A program made the translations under genes and the position numbers. Below are positions 29,199 to 38,615 of a stretch of DNA of 64,000 nt, piece by piece (the stretch's first letter is position 1; each line of letters starts with the position of its first letter). Where the stretch lies: positions 248,001 to 312,000 of the forward strand of contig JAPFFF010000036.1 of NCBI GenBank assembly GCA_039105265.1, in the 5' to 3' direction. The stretch is from Tritrichomonas musculus (lineage: Eukaryota; Parabasalia; Tritrichomonadida; Tritrichomonadidae). The notes beneath the pieces were generated by a model. It was not told the DNA's origin. It ran no database searches and was given only the letters and a program-made list of their open reading frames with translations.

Positions 29199-31361
29199 AT
29201 GGATATTCAAAATTATGTGAATGAAATTATGGAAATTCAAAACCAAATACTGGAGTACATTGACAATGATCATTTATCAGACGACTATTTTCATGATCTT
29301 AAAGAATTTTTGATTAATCATCATTTTTTTCAGAACCGAGGCAATTTCAAATTAATTCTTACTTTAATCAAACAAATTGAAAACAATCATCGACGTACAA
29401 CAAACTTTTTTAACAAAATTGAACAACTTATTTCTATTTTTGTTCCAAAAGTAAAGCAAACTTTTTCAAACATTGAAAATATGCGAATCTTTTTTGAAAG
29501 TAAAAGAATTCTTGTTTTACTTTTTGAGAATAAAATATTAACTATTGATGAACACTTTCGAGAAAAAATCTGGAAAAAAAAAAAACATAAATTTTTTAGT
29601 TACTATGAATATTTTTGGCCAGAAATGGATGGTTTTCATATTGAGGATAGTAGTGAATTTAAACCTTATTTAATTACTTTTCTTGAAAAGAGGAAAATTG
29701 GAGAGAACGATGAATACATTTGCCAGTTAATACGAAAAGACTCAATTAATGAGTTTATTGATTTTGTTAATACAAATAATATACAAATTCAAAAATATAT
29801 AATTGAACCATCAGTTTTCGAAACAAATCTTTTACTTATAAGAAATAAACCAAATTTGGCTGAATATGCTGCATTTTTTGGATCACTTCAAATTTTCAAA
29901 TATTTGCTTTTAAATCAAGTCAAATTAACTCCATCATCATGGATTTATGCAATTCATAGTCGAAATCCAGAAATAATTCATTTACTTGAAGAAAATAACA
30001 TTGAACCACATGATAAAAATTATAATGGATGTCTCAAGGAATCAATAAAGTGCCATCATAATGAAATTGCTGATTATTTCATCAATAATTTCATTGATGA
30101 AAAATATCTCATTTTTAGCAAGAAAGAATTTGGAAATAATATATTTGATGATTGTTTTCACTATCAAAATTTATATTTTTTGCAAGACAATATATATCAA
30201 AGGTTTCTTTTCTACTATGCTTGTAAATACAATTATTTTGACATTGTTAAACATTTCATGAAAAGATTAACCTCAGACATAAATGTCAATTTATATGCGA
30301 ATCCAATGCTTTTTTCAGAAAAATTAACTCCTTTAAGACTAGCAGTAATAGAAAATAGCAAAGAAGTTGTAGATCTTTTAATAACTCATCCTGATATTAA
30401 ATTTTATGAAAAATGTTTTATGGATTATAAACAATTAGTAAAAATAAAAATACCATCTATAATGTCATCAATTAAAGTAAGCACATTTAGAGAATGTTCA
30501 TTACTTAAAGAAGTCATAATTCCATCATCAGTTTCTAAAATTAAAGAACATGCTTTTTATCAATGCTCTTCTTTAGAAACAATAACAATTCCATCTTCTG
30601 TTGAAAGCATTGGTAGAAGAGCTTTTTACAATTGTGCATCGTTGAAAGAAATAGAAATTTTATCTTCAAATATCATAATTGATGAGTTTGCTTTTGAAAA
30701 ATGTCATCCAGATGAAATACATTTATTTATTGCTTCTTCAACATCAACTACAATTGAGAAATCTGCTTTTGATGAAATTACCTCTGTAATTTTGTCAGAT
30801 AAAATGACACAAATCCCTAACAAATGCTTTTATTATTTAGAGTTATTGAAAACAATAGTAATTCCATCATCAGTTTCTATTATCGGATTAGCGGCATTTA
30901 AAGGCTGTAAATTATTGGAATCTATTTCAATTCCAAACTCTGTGAGTCGAATTGAAAATAGAACATTTAGCCGTTGCTCATCATTAAAAAGTGTTTCCAT
31001 TCCTCCTTCTGTTACATTTATTGGTGAAAATGCTTTTAGTTTCTGTACATATTTGCATGAAATATCGATTCCTGACTCAGTCACTTCAATTGGACAATAT
31101 GCATTTTATAAATGCTCTTTTTTGAAAAAATTCACAATACCTCCTCTTGTAACAACAATTGAAAAATCAACTTTTCAAGGCTGCTTCTCATTAAGAAGTG
31201 TTGATGTTCCATCTTCATTATCTATTATAAAATCTGAAGCATTTTCAGGTTGTATATCATTAGAAAATATCTCAATTCCTTCATCGATAAAATTACTTGG
31301 CTATGATAATTTTAAATGCTGCCCATTTAAAAAGCATTCAGATAAATTTAATTATTTTTAA
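29199..31361 (+). CDS. ankyrin (DUF3447) plus BspA-type LRR protein, 720 aa
   Basis: No signal peptide or membrane segment, so probably intracellular. Residues 1 to about 240 are the DUF3447-type region (RKIGENDEYICQLIRKDS, then LAEYAAFFGSLQIFKYLL). About 240 to 400 contain degenerate ankyrin repeats (PEIIHLLEENNIE; LTPLRLAVIENSKEVVDLLI). From about 413 to 705 there are about 12 BspA-type LRR_5 repeats of 23 residues, with the pattern SVTSIGQYAFYKCSFLKKFTIP. The fusion of ankyrin and LRR is shared with the gene at 62487 and, in outline, with that at 35726. It is probably a protein-binding scaffold; ligands are unknown. Start: the ATG follows an Inr-like TCATTTTTAAAA. Confidence 0.85.
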   Translation: MDIQNYVNEIMEIQNQILEYIDNDHLSDDYFHDLKEFLINHHFFQNRGNFKLILTLIKQIENNHRRTTNFFNKIEQLISIFVPKVKQTFSNIENMRIFFESKRILVLLFENKILTIDEHFREKIWKKKKHKFFSYYEYFWPEMDGFHIEDSSEFKPYLITFLEKRKIGENDEYICQLIRKDSINEFIDFVNTNNIQIQKYIIEPSVFETNLLLIRNKPNLAEYAAFFGSLQIFKYLLLNQVKLTPSSWIYAIHSRNPEIIHLLEENNIEPHDKNYNGCLKESIKCHHNEIADYFINNFIDEKYLIFSKKEFGNNIFDDCFHYQNLYFLQDNIYQRFLFYYACKYNYFDIVKHFMKRLTSDINVNLYANPMLFSEKLTPLRLAVIENSKEVVDLLITHPDIKFYEKCFMDYKQLVKIKIPSIMSSIKVSTFRECSLLKEVIIPSSVSKIKEHAFYQCSSLETITIPSSVESIGRRAFYNCASLKEIEILSSNIIIDEFAFEKCHPDEIHLFIASSTSTTIEKSAFDEITSVILSDKMTQIPNKCFYYLELLKTIVIPSSVSIIGLAAFKGCKLLESISIPNSVSRIENRTFSRCSSLKSVSIPPSVTFIGENAFSFCTYLHEISIPDSVTSIGQYAFYKCSFLKKFTIPPLVTTIEKSTFQGCFSLRSVDVPSSLSIIKSEAFSGCISLENISIPSSIKLLGYDNFKCCPFKKHSDKFNYF

Positions 31362-32390
31362 TAGATTTAATGCTTAGTTATATTAATAAACAAGTTCATT
31401 TAAAAAAAAAAAATATTATTTTACATTCTTTTTTAATTGAGAAATATTGATACCAGAAAATAGGGTACTAATTACCTAAAAGAGACTTTTTGTAAGGGAA
31501 TTCAAATTATTTGGTAGACTTTTTTTTGGACAAAATCGGCACCTTTTATATCAAATAAACATTCAAAATCAATTTTTTACAAAAATGAAAATAAAAAAAA
31601 AAAAATAATTATATATAAATGTTTATTAAAATAGAATTATGATAATATTTGGATTAGTTTTAATCTATTTTTTATATAATTATGAATAATAAATGAAAAA
31701 AAGAAAACTATCCAAAAGTATTCCTATAGAGTTAAATTGAACAATTCATATGAAAATAATTCATTTGATTACTGCGAGCAAGGTCACACATGTGTGTATT
31801 AGTATTTCATTTCAATTTGATATCTGCCAGAAACAAAGACAAATAAAAATAATAGCTACATGACTATTTTCTGGGCTTAATAGACATACTTTTGGCTACA
31901 AATCACTAAAAATGAAAAAAATTCTGATATAAAAAATAAGTTTTTTTGCTAATATGATATTCAAATTAATGTACAGTGAATTGAGATTATGATCATGTAG
32001 AACACATCATCGATAAAAGTCTGTATTACCTCGAGCTTGCTGTATATATGAATGCTTTAATATAAAAAAAAAATGATTTTCAATAGATAAATGGTTATAC
32101 GTTTATTGTTTTTTTACAAATTCTATTGATATATTTTGAATAGATAAATGGCCTGCTGATTTTGTCCTTTTTGGAGTCTACCAATTATTTTTTCTTTTGA
32201 TTTTTTTAACTGAAATATTATTAAAAATAAAAATATTTTAAAATCATTTTATGGTATATAAAGTTTTCAATATTGTAACAAATTTCTTGCCAACTTCCGA
32301 AATTATTGTTTTATCGATATAGGTTATTCAATTTTTAAGAGAGAAAAATGAAATAAAAGTCAATGTTTATTGAAAGATAAAAGAAAAAAG
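31362..32390. other. AT-rich intergenic
   Basis: No gene, RNA or transposon ends recognised on either strand; it separates two convergent genes. Confidence 0.5.
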
Positions 32391-33869
32391 TTATTCCTCG
32401 CGGATTGTCCCAAAGAATTCAAGAGCTGAAAAAATGAATTGATTGTCTCCACCTGTGCTAGTGCCAGTTTGCTGGATTCGAAGGTACTGGAAGTATTCAT
32501 TCAGTGATTTGCCTTCGCGAACTTCAAATGTATTCGAGTATCCTCTTCCATCGAGGCTTTTGCCGTTTGTTCGCGCATCAAGTGGCGTCCAGCTTTCTCC
32601 GTCATTTGAGCCATCAAGGCGCCAGCTCTGTGGATGGTAGTAGCCAGCCCCACCCCAGCTGTTGGATCTAATTGAATAGAAAGAAGGCTTCACTTTTCTG
32701 TCCTTGAAATCAACAGTCAGCCACGAGTTGGCTGTGTCGCTGGAATAAAAGCATCCATGCGTGTCACTGAAATTAACAACATTCTTGGACTGATTACTAG
32801 GATCACTACTAACAGCTTGTGATGATGTGATGTTGATGATTCCGCTGTCAAGGACGCTTGCTGGGTTTCCGTTGCCAAGTTTGGCGATTATTCCATTGAA
32901 TCTGTTGCTCGCATTGCTGTCGTATTCAACGGTCGTGTATTTAACTGCATATCTGTTCGGATTCAGTGACTTTCGCTCTTCCTCGGTCTTCGCTTTTGCA
33001 ACAACGTCTCTGCGCGTGAAGAAGCACTTTTTCAGGATCCTCCACAGCTCGCTCGTCATCTCTGATGCTTCAATCTTTTCTATCGCCTCGTTGAACTTCA
33101 CCTCACTCAGCGAGCAAAAGTCAACAAGTTCATAAAATAAAATTTTTTCTGATATGTCATATTTTTCTTTATTTTCAAAAACTTTTTCAATGAATTCAAA
33201 AAGTGAATCCTCACTTCTCAATTTCAGGCCATCGTCGCGTAGAATTGCGTGCAGAATTGGAAGAGGAAGCCGATAAAGTTTTTCTGGATCAATCGAGTAA
33301 AATTGGCTCGAAATGAATTTAACTAGCTGGTCGTTGTCATATGGAAATCGGAATGGAAATGATTCTGAGATATTAAAAATATGCATGAATTGAAGACGTT
33401 GAATGCAGTCATCAATATTCGTTTCTTCTGACAAAACGGGGAAAAGGTCGTTAATTTTGTCAACGATTTCTTGATTCCCAAGGAAAAGTGATATTATTCG
33501 AAGTTTTTGACTCTCATCTAAATTAATGTCAACACTTTCACCAAGAGTTATTGATCGAAGTTTCTCAAGGATGTCACTGTTGATTTCTGTGTTTAAATTT
33601 ATTCTTTCTTTATCAACTTCGTCAATTCGAAGTATGTTGATTGTTGGATCAGAATAATGAAGGGATGAAACACGAGGTGAAATAAATTCGGCTAAAAATT
33701 GATGCATTTTCATCCCATATTGTCCTACAAGAAATAAAAATTCGTCTTCGTTTAATTTAATTTCATCTAGATTATTAGAATTCAAAATTGAAATCGGTTT
33801 ATTATCACTGGAATGGAAAATAATGTTTTTCAAGCCGGTTGCTGAAATGGCGAATGCTTTCTTACTCAT
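32391..33869 (-). CDS. BTB/BACK protein with C-terminal F5/8C (discoidin) domain
   Basis: 492 residues, no signal peptide. About 30 to 135 look like the trichomonad BTB-type fold (FLFLVGQYGMKMHQFLAEFI followed by SPRVSSLHYSDP). About 150 to 290 match a BACK-like helical region (LYRLPLPILHAILRDDGL). About 325 to 490 form a galactose-binding-like F5/8 type C domain: GCFYSSDTANSWLTVDF, YSIRSNSWGG, PQSWRLDGSNDGESWTPLD, then YFQYLRIQQTGT and LEFFGTIRE. BTB plus F5/8C proteins are an expanded trichomonad family, probably adaptors. The 3' half is notably GC-richer than the 5' half, hinting at different constraint or gene conversion on the F5/8C domain. Confidence 0.85.
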   Translation of the reverse strand: MSKKAFAISATGLKNIIFHSSDNKPISILNSNNLDEIKLNEDEFLFLVGQYGMKMHQFLAEFISPRVSSLHYSDPTINILRIDEVDKERINLNTEINSDILEKLRSITLGESVDINLDESQKLRIISLFLGNQEIVDKINDLFPVLSEETNIDDCIQRLQFMHIFNISESFPFRFPYDNDQLVKFISSQFYSIDPEKLYRLPLPILHAILRDDGLKLRSEDSLFEFIEKVFENKEKYDISEKILFYELVDFCSLSEVKFNEAIEKIEASEMTSELWRILKKCFFTRRDVVAKAKTEEERKSLNPNRYAVKYTTVEYDSNASNRFNGIIAKLGNGNPASVLDSGIINITSSQAVSSDPSNQSKNVVNFSDTHGCFYSSDTANSWLTVDFKDRKVKPSFYSIRSNSWGGAGYYHPQSWRLDGSNDGESWTPLDARTNGKSLDGRGYSNTFEVREGKSLNEYFQYLRIQQTGTSTGGDNQFIFSALEFFGTIREE

Positions 33870-34143
33870 TTATTAAAAAAATAATAAAATTATAGTTTTG
33901 AATTCATAAATGGTCATATTATCATAAAGATATGGCAAATATGAAATTATATTAAACTTATCATAATGCTAATTTTTTTTTTTTTCCTATTCTATAAAGA
34001 ACTTTTTCTCGGTTTTTATAAACAGTAATCATTCATCAGATAATGGTATGACAAATTTCTGAAGGAGAAAAAAAGAGAATAAAAAAGTATTTGGGCTAAG
34101 TGAATTTAACTTCATAAGAAATTGTTTGATTACCTTTATCCAT
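33870..34143. other. AT-rich upstream region
   Basis: Upstream region of the BTB/F5-8C gene, with TTTTGAATTC-type boxes. Nothing else recognised. Confidence 0.4.
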
Positions 34144-34300
34144 CAGGGATGGTCAACGTTGAAAAAATTGATAACGAAGCGACCGTTTAAAAGTTCTTCG
34201 TTGTCAACGCAGTCAACGTTAAATTGATGTCTATGTCAACGTTGCAACGTTAAATTGAAAATTCAACGAGTTGAAATCAAAGTTAAATTATAGAAAGATT
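34144..34300. mobile_element. left end of a truncated hAT-type MITE
   Basis: CAGGGATGGTCAACGTTGAA followed by AAAATTGAT matches the left end of the element at 12802 in 28 of 29 bases. The interior has the same AACGTT-rich character (GTCAACGTTGCAACGTTAA). No matching right end or 8-bp target duplication is seen downstream, so it appears truncated; the right limit given is approximate. Confidence 0.65.
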
Positions 34301-34834
34301 TTTTATTATTGAAAACCTCACTTTTTTTCTCTAAATATTTTTTTTTTATAAAAAGGTCTATTCAAAAACCTTTATTTTTAATTTCTCAAAATGTGATGCC
34401 ATATTTTTCCTTTGAATAGGATTGCATAAACGATCCTAAATTCAATGAAAACACTCCTTATTATTTAAAATTAACATTAGAAGCACTCAATGTTCAAGGT
34501 ATAATTTATAACTTTTTAAATAATAAAATTCAGCGCATGCTTCATATTTGCATGTATATTTTCAAACCTATTTTTTAAAAAAGATGCAAAATATTTGAAT
34601 ATTTCATCTCACATTAAATTCATTATCATCATCAAAACTATATGAATAAAGTTTCTTGAAACCTAATATATATTGAGTTATTAATAAATTTTTAAATCAT
34701 ACTAAATTTCCTCAGAAAGATTCCCATTTAGAAAGGCAAAACCATTCAATTTTATAGTGTCAAATTTCCCAATTAGTAAGGCTAAAAAATCAATCTAAAA
34801 AACTAAACTAAAATGTAAATATCTCAAATTTTTT

Positions 34835-35652
34835 CTATAAACCAGGGTTGTGTATCGATCCTCTCCGGTAGCGGTTATTTTCCCGGTAAAATATCGATAT
34901 TACCGGCTCTAACCGCCGGTAACGGTATTTATCGATAAAAAACCGAAGTATCGATACAAAAGTGGAAAATTTATATCGAATGTCAGGTTTTTTGTCGGTA
35001 TTTTTTTAACAAAAAATGTATCCGATTCATTTAAAGATGATTAAAGAAATTTAAAAGGTTCTAATGAATATTGTTAATTCTCTTTAATTACATATTTTAC
35101 AACAAATAATCATCATAATAATTGAATAATCAATGGTTTCTGAAATATCGTAAATTAAATCATCTTTATGTCAATTTCTATTTGTAGATAAATATAACAT
35201 TCCAGAACTATCGAATTAACTATTAATATGAGAAAGTACATAATATATATAAATTTTATTGTTTTTAATGATAATAATGATATCGAAAATTTGGATTGTT
35301 TAATGAAAATGAATATGACGAGATTTCTGAAGAAGAAAGACAATAATATATTTTTTATAGGCTAGTAATTATATTTATAATTAAAATATTTATTTAAAAT
35401 TAAATAATCAAATGTTGTAATATTTTTATTCATTATTTATTAATAAAATTTATATATTAAAATACCGTATCGATACTGATAAAAAGTATTATAAAGTACT
35501 TTTTTAATAACCGCTGATACTCTAAAAATACCGAAGGACTTTTGTATCGATACTAAAAAATACCGAGCAAAAAAGTATCGATATTTACCGAATACCGATA
35601 CTTCTTCGGTAACCGGTATTTAGACGTATCGATAAACAACGCTGCTATAAAC
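34835..35652. mobile_element. second hAT-type non-autonomous element with perfect 8-bp target duplication
   Basis: The element is 34843 to 35644 (802 bp). Its left end is CAGGGTTGTGTATCGAT, and the reverse complement of its right end is CAGCGTTGTTTATCGAT (15 of 17 matching). It is flanked on both sides by CTATAAAC (34835 to 34842, 35645 to 35652), which fits the hAT target pattern nTnnnnAn. About 150 bases at each end are dense in TATCGAT and ACCGGTA motifs in opposing orientation, probably transposase-binding sites; the middle is AT-rich and non-coding. It is a different family from the element at 12802. Confidence 0.88.
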
Positions 35653-35725
35653 TTAATTATTTTTTTAAAAAAAATAAATAAAAAACATTATAAATAATAC
35701 ATTTTTTTAAAAAATGAAAAATAAT

Positions 35726-37159
35726 TTATTCAAACTGAATCAGTTTTTCTAATGATGTTGGGATCATAATTATGCATTTTAATTTTTGACCAAAATTTGA
35801 CAATTGAAATGATTTCATTTTTGATTCTTCTGAAATTTCGATAATTTGAAGATCAAAGCAATCGGAAAATGCATCTTTAAATATTGTTGAAACATTTGAT
35901 GGAATAAAAAAAGATTTGATTTTTGACGAAGAAAACGCATTTGATTCAATTGTTTGTAAATTAGAATTTGGTGGAATTACAATTTTTGTAAGATTTTTGC
36001 AATTTTGAAATGCACCATAACATATTTTTGAAACATTTGATGGAATAAAAAAAGATTTGATTTTTGACGAAGAAAACGCATTTGATTCAATTGTTTGTAA
36101 ATTAGAATTTGTTGGAATTTCAACTTTTGTCAGATTAGTGCAATAAGAAAATGCACCATAACATATTTTTGAAACATTTGATGGAATAAAAAAAGATTTG
36201 ATATTTGAATCCCAAAATTCAGATCTTCCAATTGTTTGTAAATTAGAATTTGTTGGAATTTCAACTTTTGTCAGATTTTTACACTCTAAAAAAGAACATT
36301 CACATATTTTTGAAACTTTCGATGGAATAAAAATTGTTTTGATATTTATCTCTGAAAAAGCATTTCTTTTAATTATTTGTAAATTAGAATTCGTTGGAAT
36401 TTCAACTTTTGTAATTTTTTTGCAATGTTGAAATGCAAAAGATGATATGATTTTGATATTTGGTGGAATAGAAATTTCTTCGATGTCTCTACATGCAAAT
36501 AGAAGAGTGTCAAATTCATCTTTGTTTGGATCGCTTTTACCAATTAAATATTTGTCTTCTTCAACCTTGAATTGACCATTGGATGGTGAAATTTTAATCT
36601 TAGTCAAATTATATGTATAACAACACCATCCATCTTTCAATTCTTTCAAACTTGTTGGAATATAAATTTCTCTGATTCGTGAAGAATATGGAAACATATA
36701 TTCGTAAATTGTTTTGACTGCTGAATCTTCAACAAATTTCAATGTTTTGAGATAAAGACTAGTAACACAAATGCTAGTGATTAAGTATTCAATTGATCCA
36801 TGTTCAACTGTTCGTGGAACAAAGAATTCTTCAATTTCCTTGTTGATTTTAAATAATGATGCTGTTCGATTTGTTGAATCGATTTTGAATTGAAGTCCAT
36901 TTGAATCATTATTGATCGTTTCACTTAAATAAATTTTAATTAAGTCAACATCACCTTCTTCGCATGCATCATGTAGATAATATTCGATTTCTTTAAATTC
37001 TTTTTCAGTACGAAGATGATTAGAATTATTTAAAAGATCGAGAATTTCATTCTTCTTTCCTTTCGCTAATTCTGTATCCATGTCTTCCTCATATTTGTCA
37101 ATCGGAATTTTGAACAATTTTGACTCAATTATCGATTCTTGTGGATTTTTTCCTTCCAT
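35726..37159 (-). CDS. intracellular BspA-type LRR protein, 477 aa
   Basis: No signal peptide or membrane segment. Residues about 60 to 90 have an ankyrin-like helix pair (YYLHDACEEGDVDLIKIYLS). About 115 to 470 consist of BspA-type LRRs alternating between two forms: IKSFFIPSNVSKICYGAF and NLTKVEIPTNSNLQTI. Several units are nearly identical at DNA level, for example at 35935 to 36010 and 36055 to 36130, showing recent tandem duplication or gene conversion. The ATG at 37159 is the first in frame. Probably a protein-interaction scaffold; function unknown. Confidence 0.82.
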   Translation of the reverse strand: MEGKNPQESIIESKLFKIPIDKYEEDMDTELAKGKKNEILDLLNNSNHLRTEKEFKEIEYYLHDACEEGDVDLIKIYLSETINNDSNGLQFKIDSTNRTASLFKINKEIEEFFVPRTVEHGSIEYLITSICVTSLYLKTLKFVEDSAVKTIYEYMFPYSSRIREIYIPTSLKELKDGWCCYTYNLTKIKISPSNGQFKVEEDKYLIGKSDPNKDEFDTLLFACRDIEEISIPPNIKIISSFAFQHCKKITKVEIPTNSNLQIIKRNAFSEINIKTIFIPSKVSKICECSFLECKNLTKVEIPTNSNLQTIGRSEFWDSNIKSFFIPSNVSKICYGAFSYCTNLTKVEIPTNSNLQTIESNAFSSSKIKSFFIPSNVSKICYGAFQNCKNLTKIVIPPNSNLQTIESNAFSSSKIKSFFIPSNVSTIFKDAFSDCFDLQIIEISEESKMKSFQLSNFGQKLKCIIMIPTSLEKLIQFE

Positions 37160-38371
37160 TTTTTATCGTACAAAAATTTTATGGTAGATTTTTTAACCAG
37201 CACTTTTCACTAAATTTTCATTCAATTTTGAAAGAGCTTTCAAAAAAACAAAACAATAATGATCTTGAAAAAAGCAACTTTTTACCTCCGATGAAAAAAT
37301 GTAAACGGTTTCCGCGTTTTTTTTTTTTTTAAAAAAAAGAATAAAGAAAGTATTTATCTTTAAGTAAACTATTTATTATTAATAACCAATGGGAGCATGC
37401 AAAAATTATCATTTATAATGAGATTTTATCTAGTAAATGACAATGATTTCATGTATGAAATGGTTCAATAAGCAAAATTTAAAAGCATGCTTTTACAATT
37501 ACCAGATTAATGAGATATATGTAGGTAATTAGGTAAACTGTGATAATACATTTCAAAATGGAAATTACGTTTATTTAACTGTATAGATAAAGAAGAAGAT
37601 GCTCTACATTAGATGAATAAAATTTTCAAACATTTAATCAGCTGATTTTGTTTATATAAATGTTTTTCTCTTTATGTTTCTTACTCTTTTTAAAAAAAAT
37701 CGGTTTAATGGTGAAAATATAATCGTCATGATAGATCACCACTTTTTGAATGGGGTGGGGAATTATTTTTTAGCTGCATTTGAATCTAATAATTCATCAT
37801 TTTCATCATTTTTATTATGATTTGAACTAAAAAAATCGGTAATGTGCCCTTTGTTCATGGAATTCTTTTTATTTATTTTATATGATTATATTCATGAAAT
37901 ATCTTGCCAAAAATCCATTCCAAACTTTATTTTATTTATATACAAAAAAATGTTTGAATTTTTTTATTTTATCAAACACAATAATCAATTAATATCATAT
38001 ATTAAAGAAAAGATAATGATTTTAAAAGAAAAAAATTAAAAATAGCTTTTGAATTTATCATATAACTTCCTTTGGGCTAGCCCAGTCCCGATTAAAAAGG
38101 ATTGAAAAAATGGGCTATCGTCGCTGCCCATCCACTTTGCCCAGGGCAAAATATTGAACAATTATAAATAGATGATTTTCATTTGAGTGTTATTTACATT
38201 AATTTAAATATTCTCTCAAAATGAAAAGGAATTCAATCAAGTTCCTAATAATAATGAAAGAGAATTCATTTTTCAATACATCAAGTTTGAAAATATCTAC
38301 TTTTTGAATCAAAAATTCATAGTTATTATTGTAAGAGAGATTGTGCCTAAGCTTTTTGAGAGAACTAATAG

Positions 38372-38407
<36 letters not shown>

Positions 38408-38538
38408 AAATGACGAATAATAGTTATTGAAATTAAAAAGGGAATTTTATGTTTCTTGAAATTATGTTATTATTATTATTTTTTTAAACACTGAAATGCT
38501 GGCAAATGTAATATATATAAAAAGTATTAATTGTAATC
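37160..38538. other. AT-rich intergenic with GC-rich patch and poly-A run
   Basis: Contains a short GC-rich patch at about 38075 to 38150 (GGGCTAGCCC, a 10-bp palindrome) and a run of 34 A at 38372 to 38405. No supported gene. Confidence 0.5.
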
Positions 38539-38615
38539 TCATTGGTTGGATCTAAGGTGATCTTTAATGAAATTAATTTTATTTTCAATTCCATCAATTA
38601 GTTTGAAATTATTTT

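Noticed and set aside
35155-35343. 62-codon frame inside the second MITE
   Set aside because: AT-driven hydrophobic sequence in a non-coding element core; no transposase motif.
38075-38160. GC-rich patch (GGGCTAGCCC ... TTTGCCCAGGGC) as a third MITE
   Set aside because: Too short, no clear matching ends, and no target duplication found.
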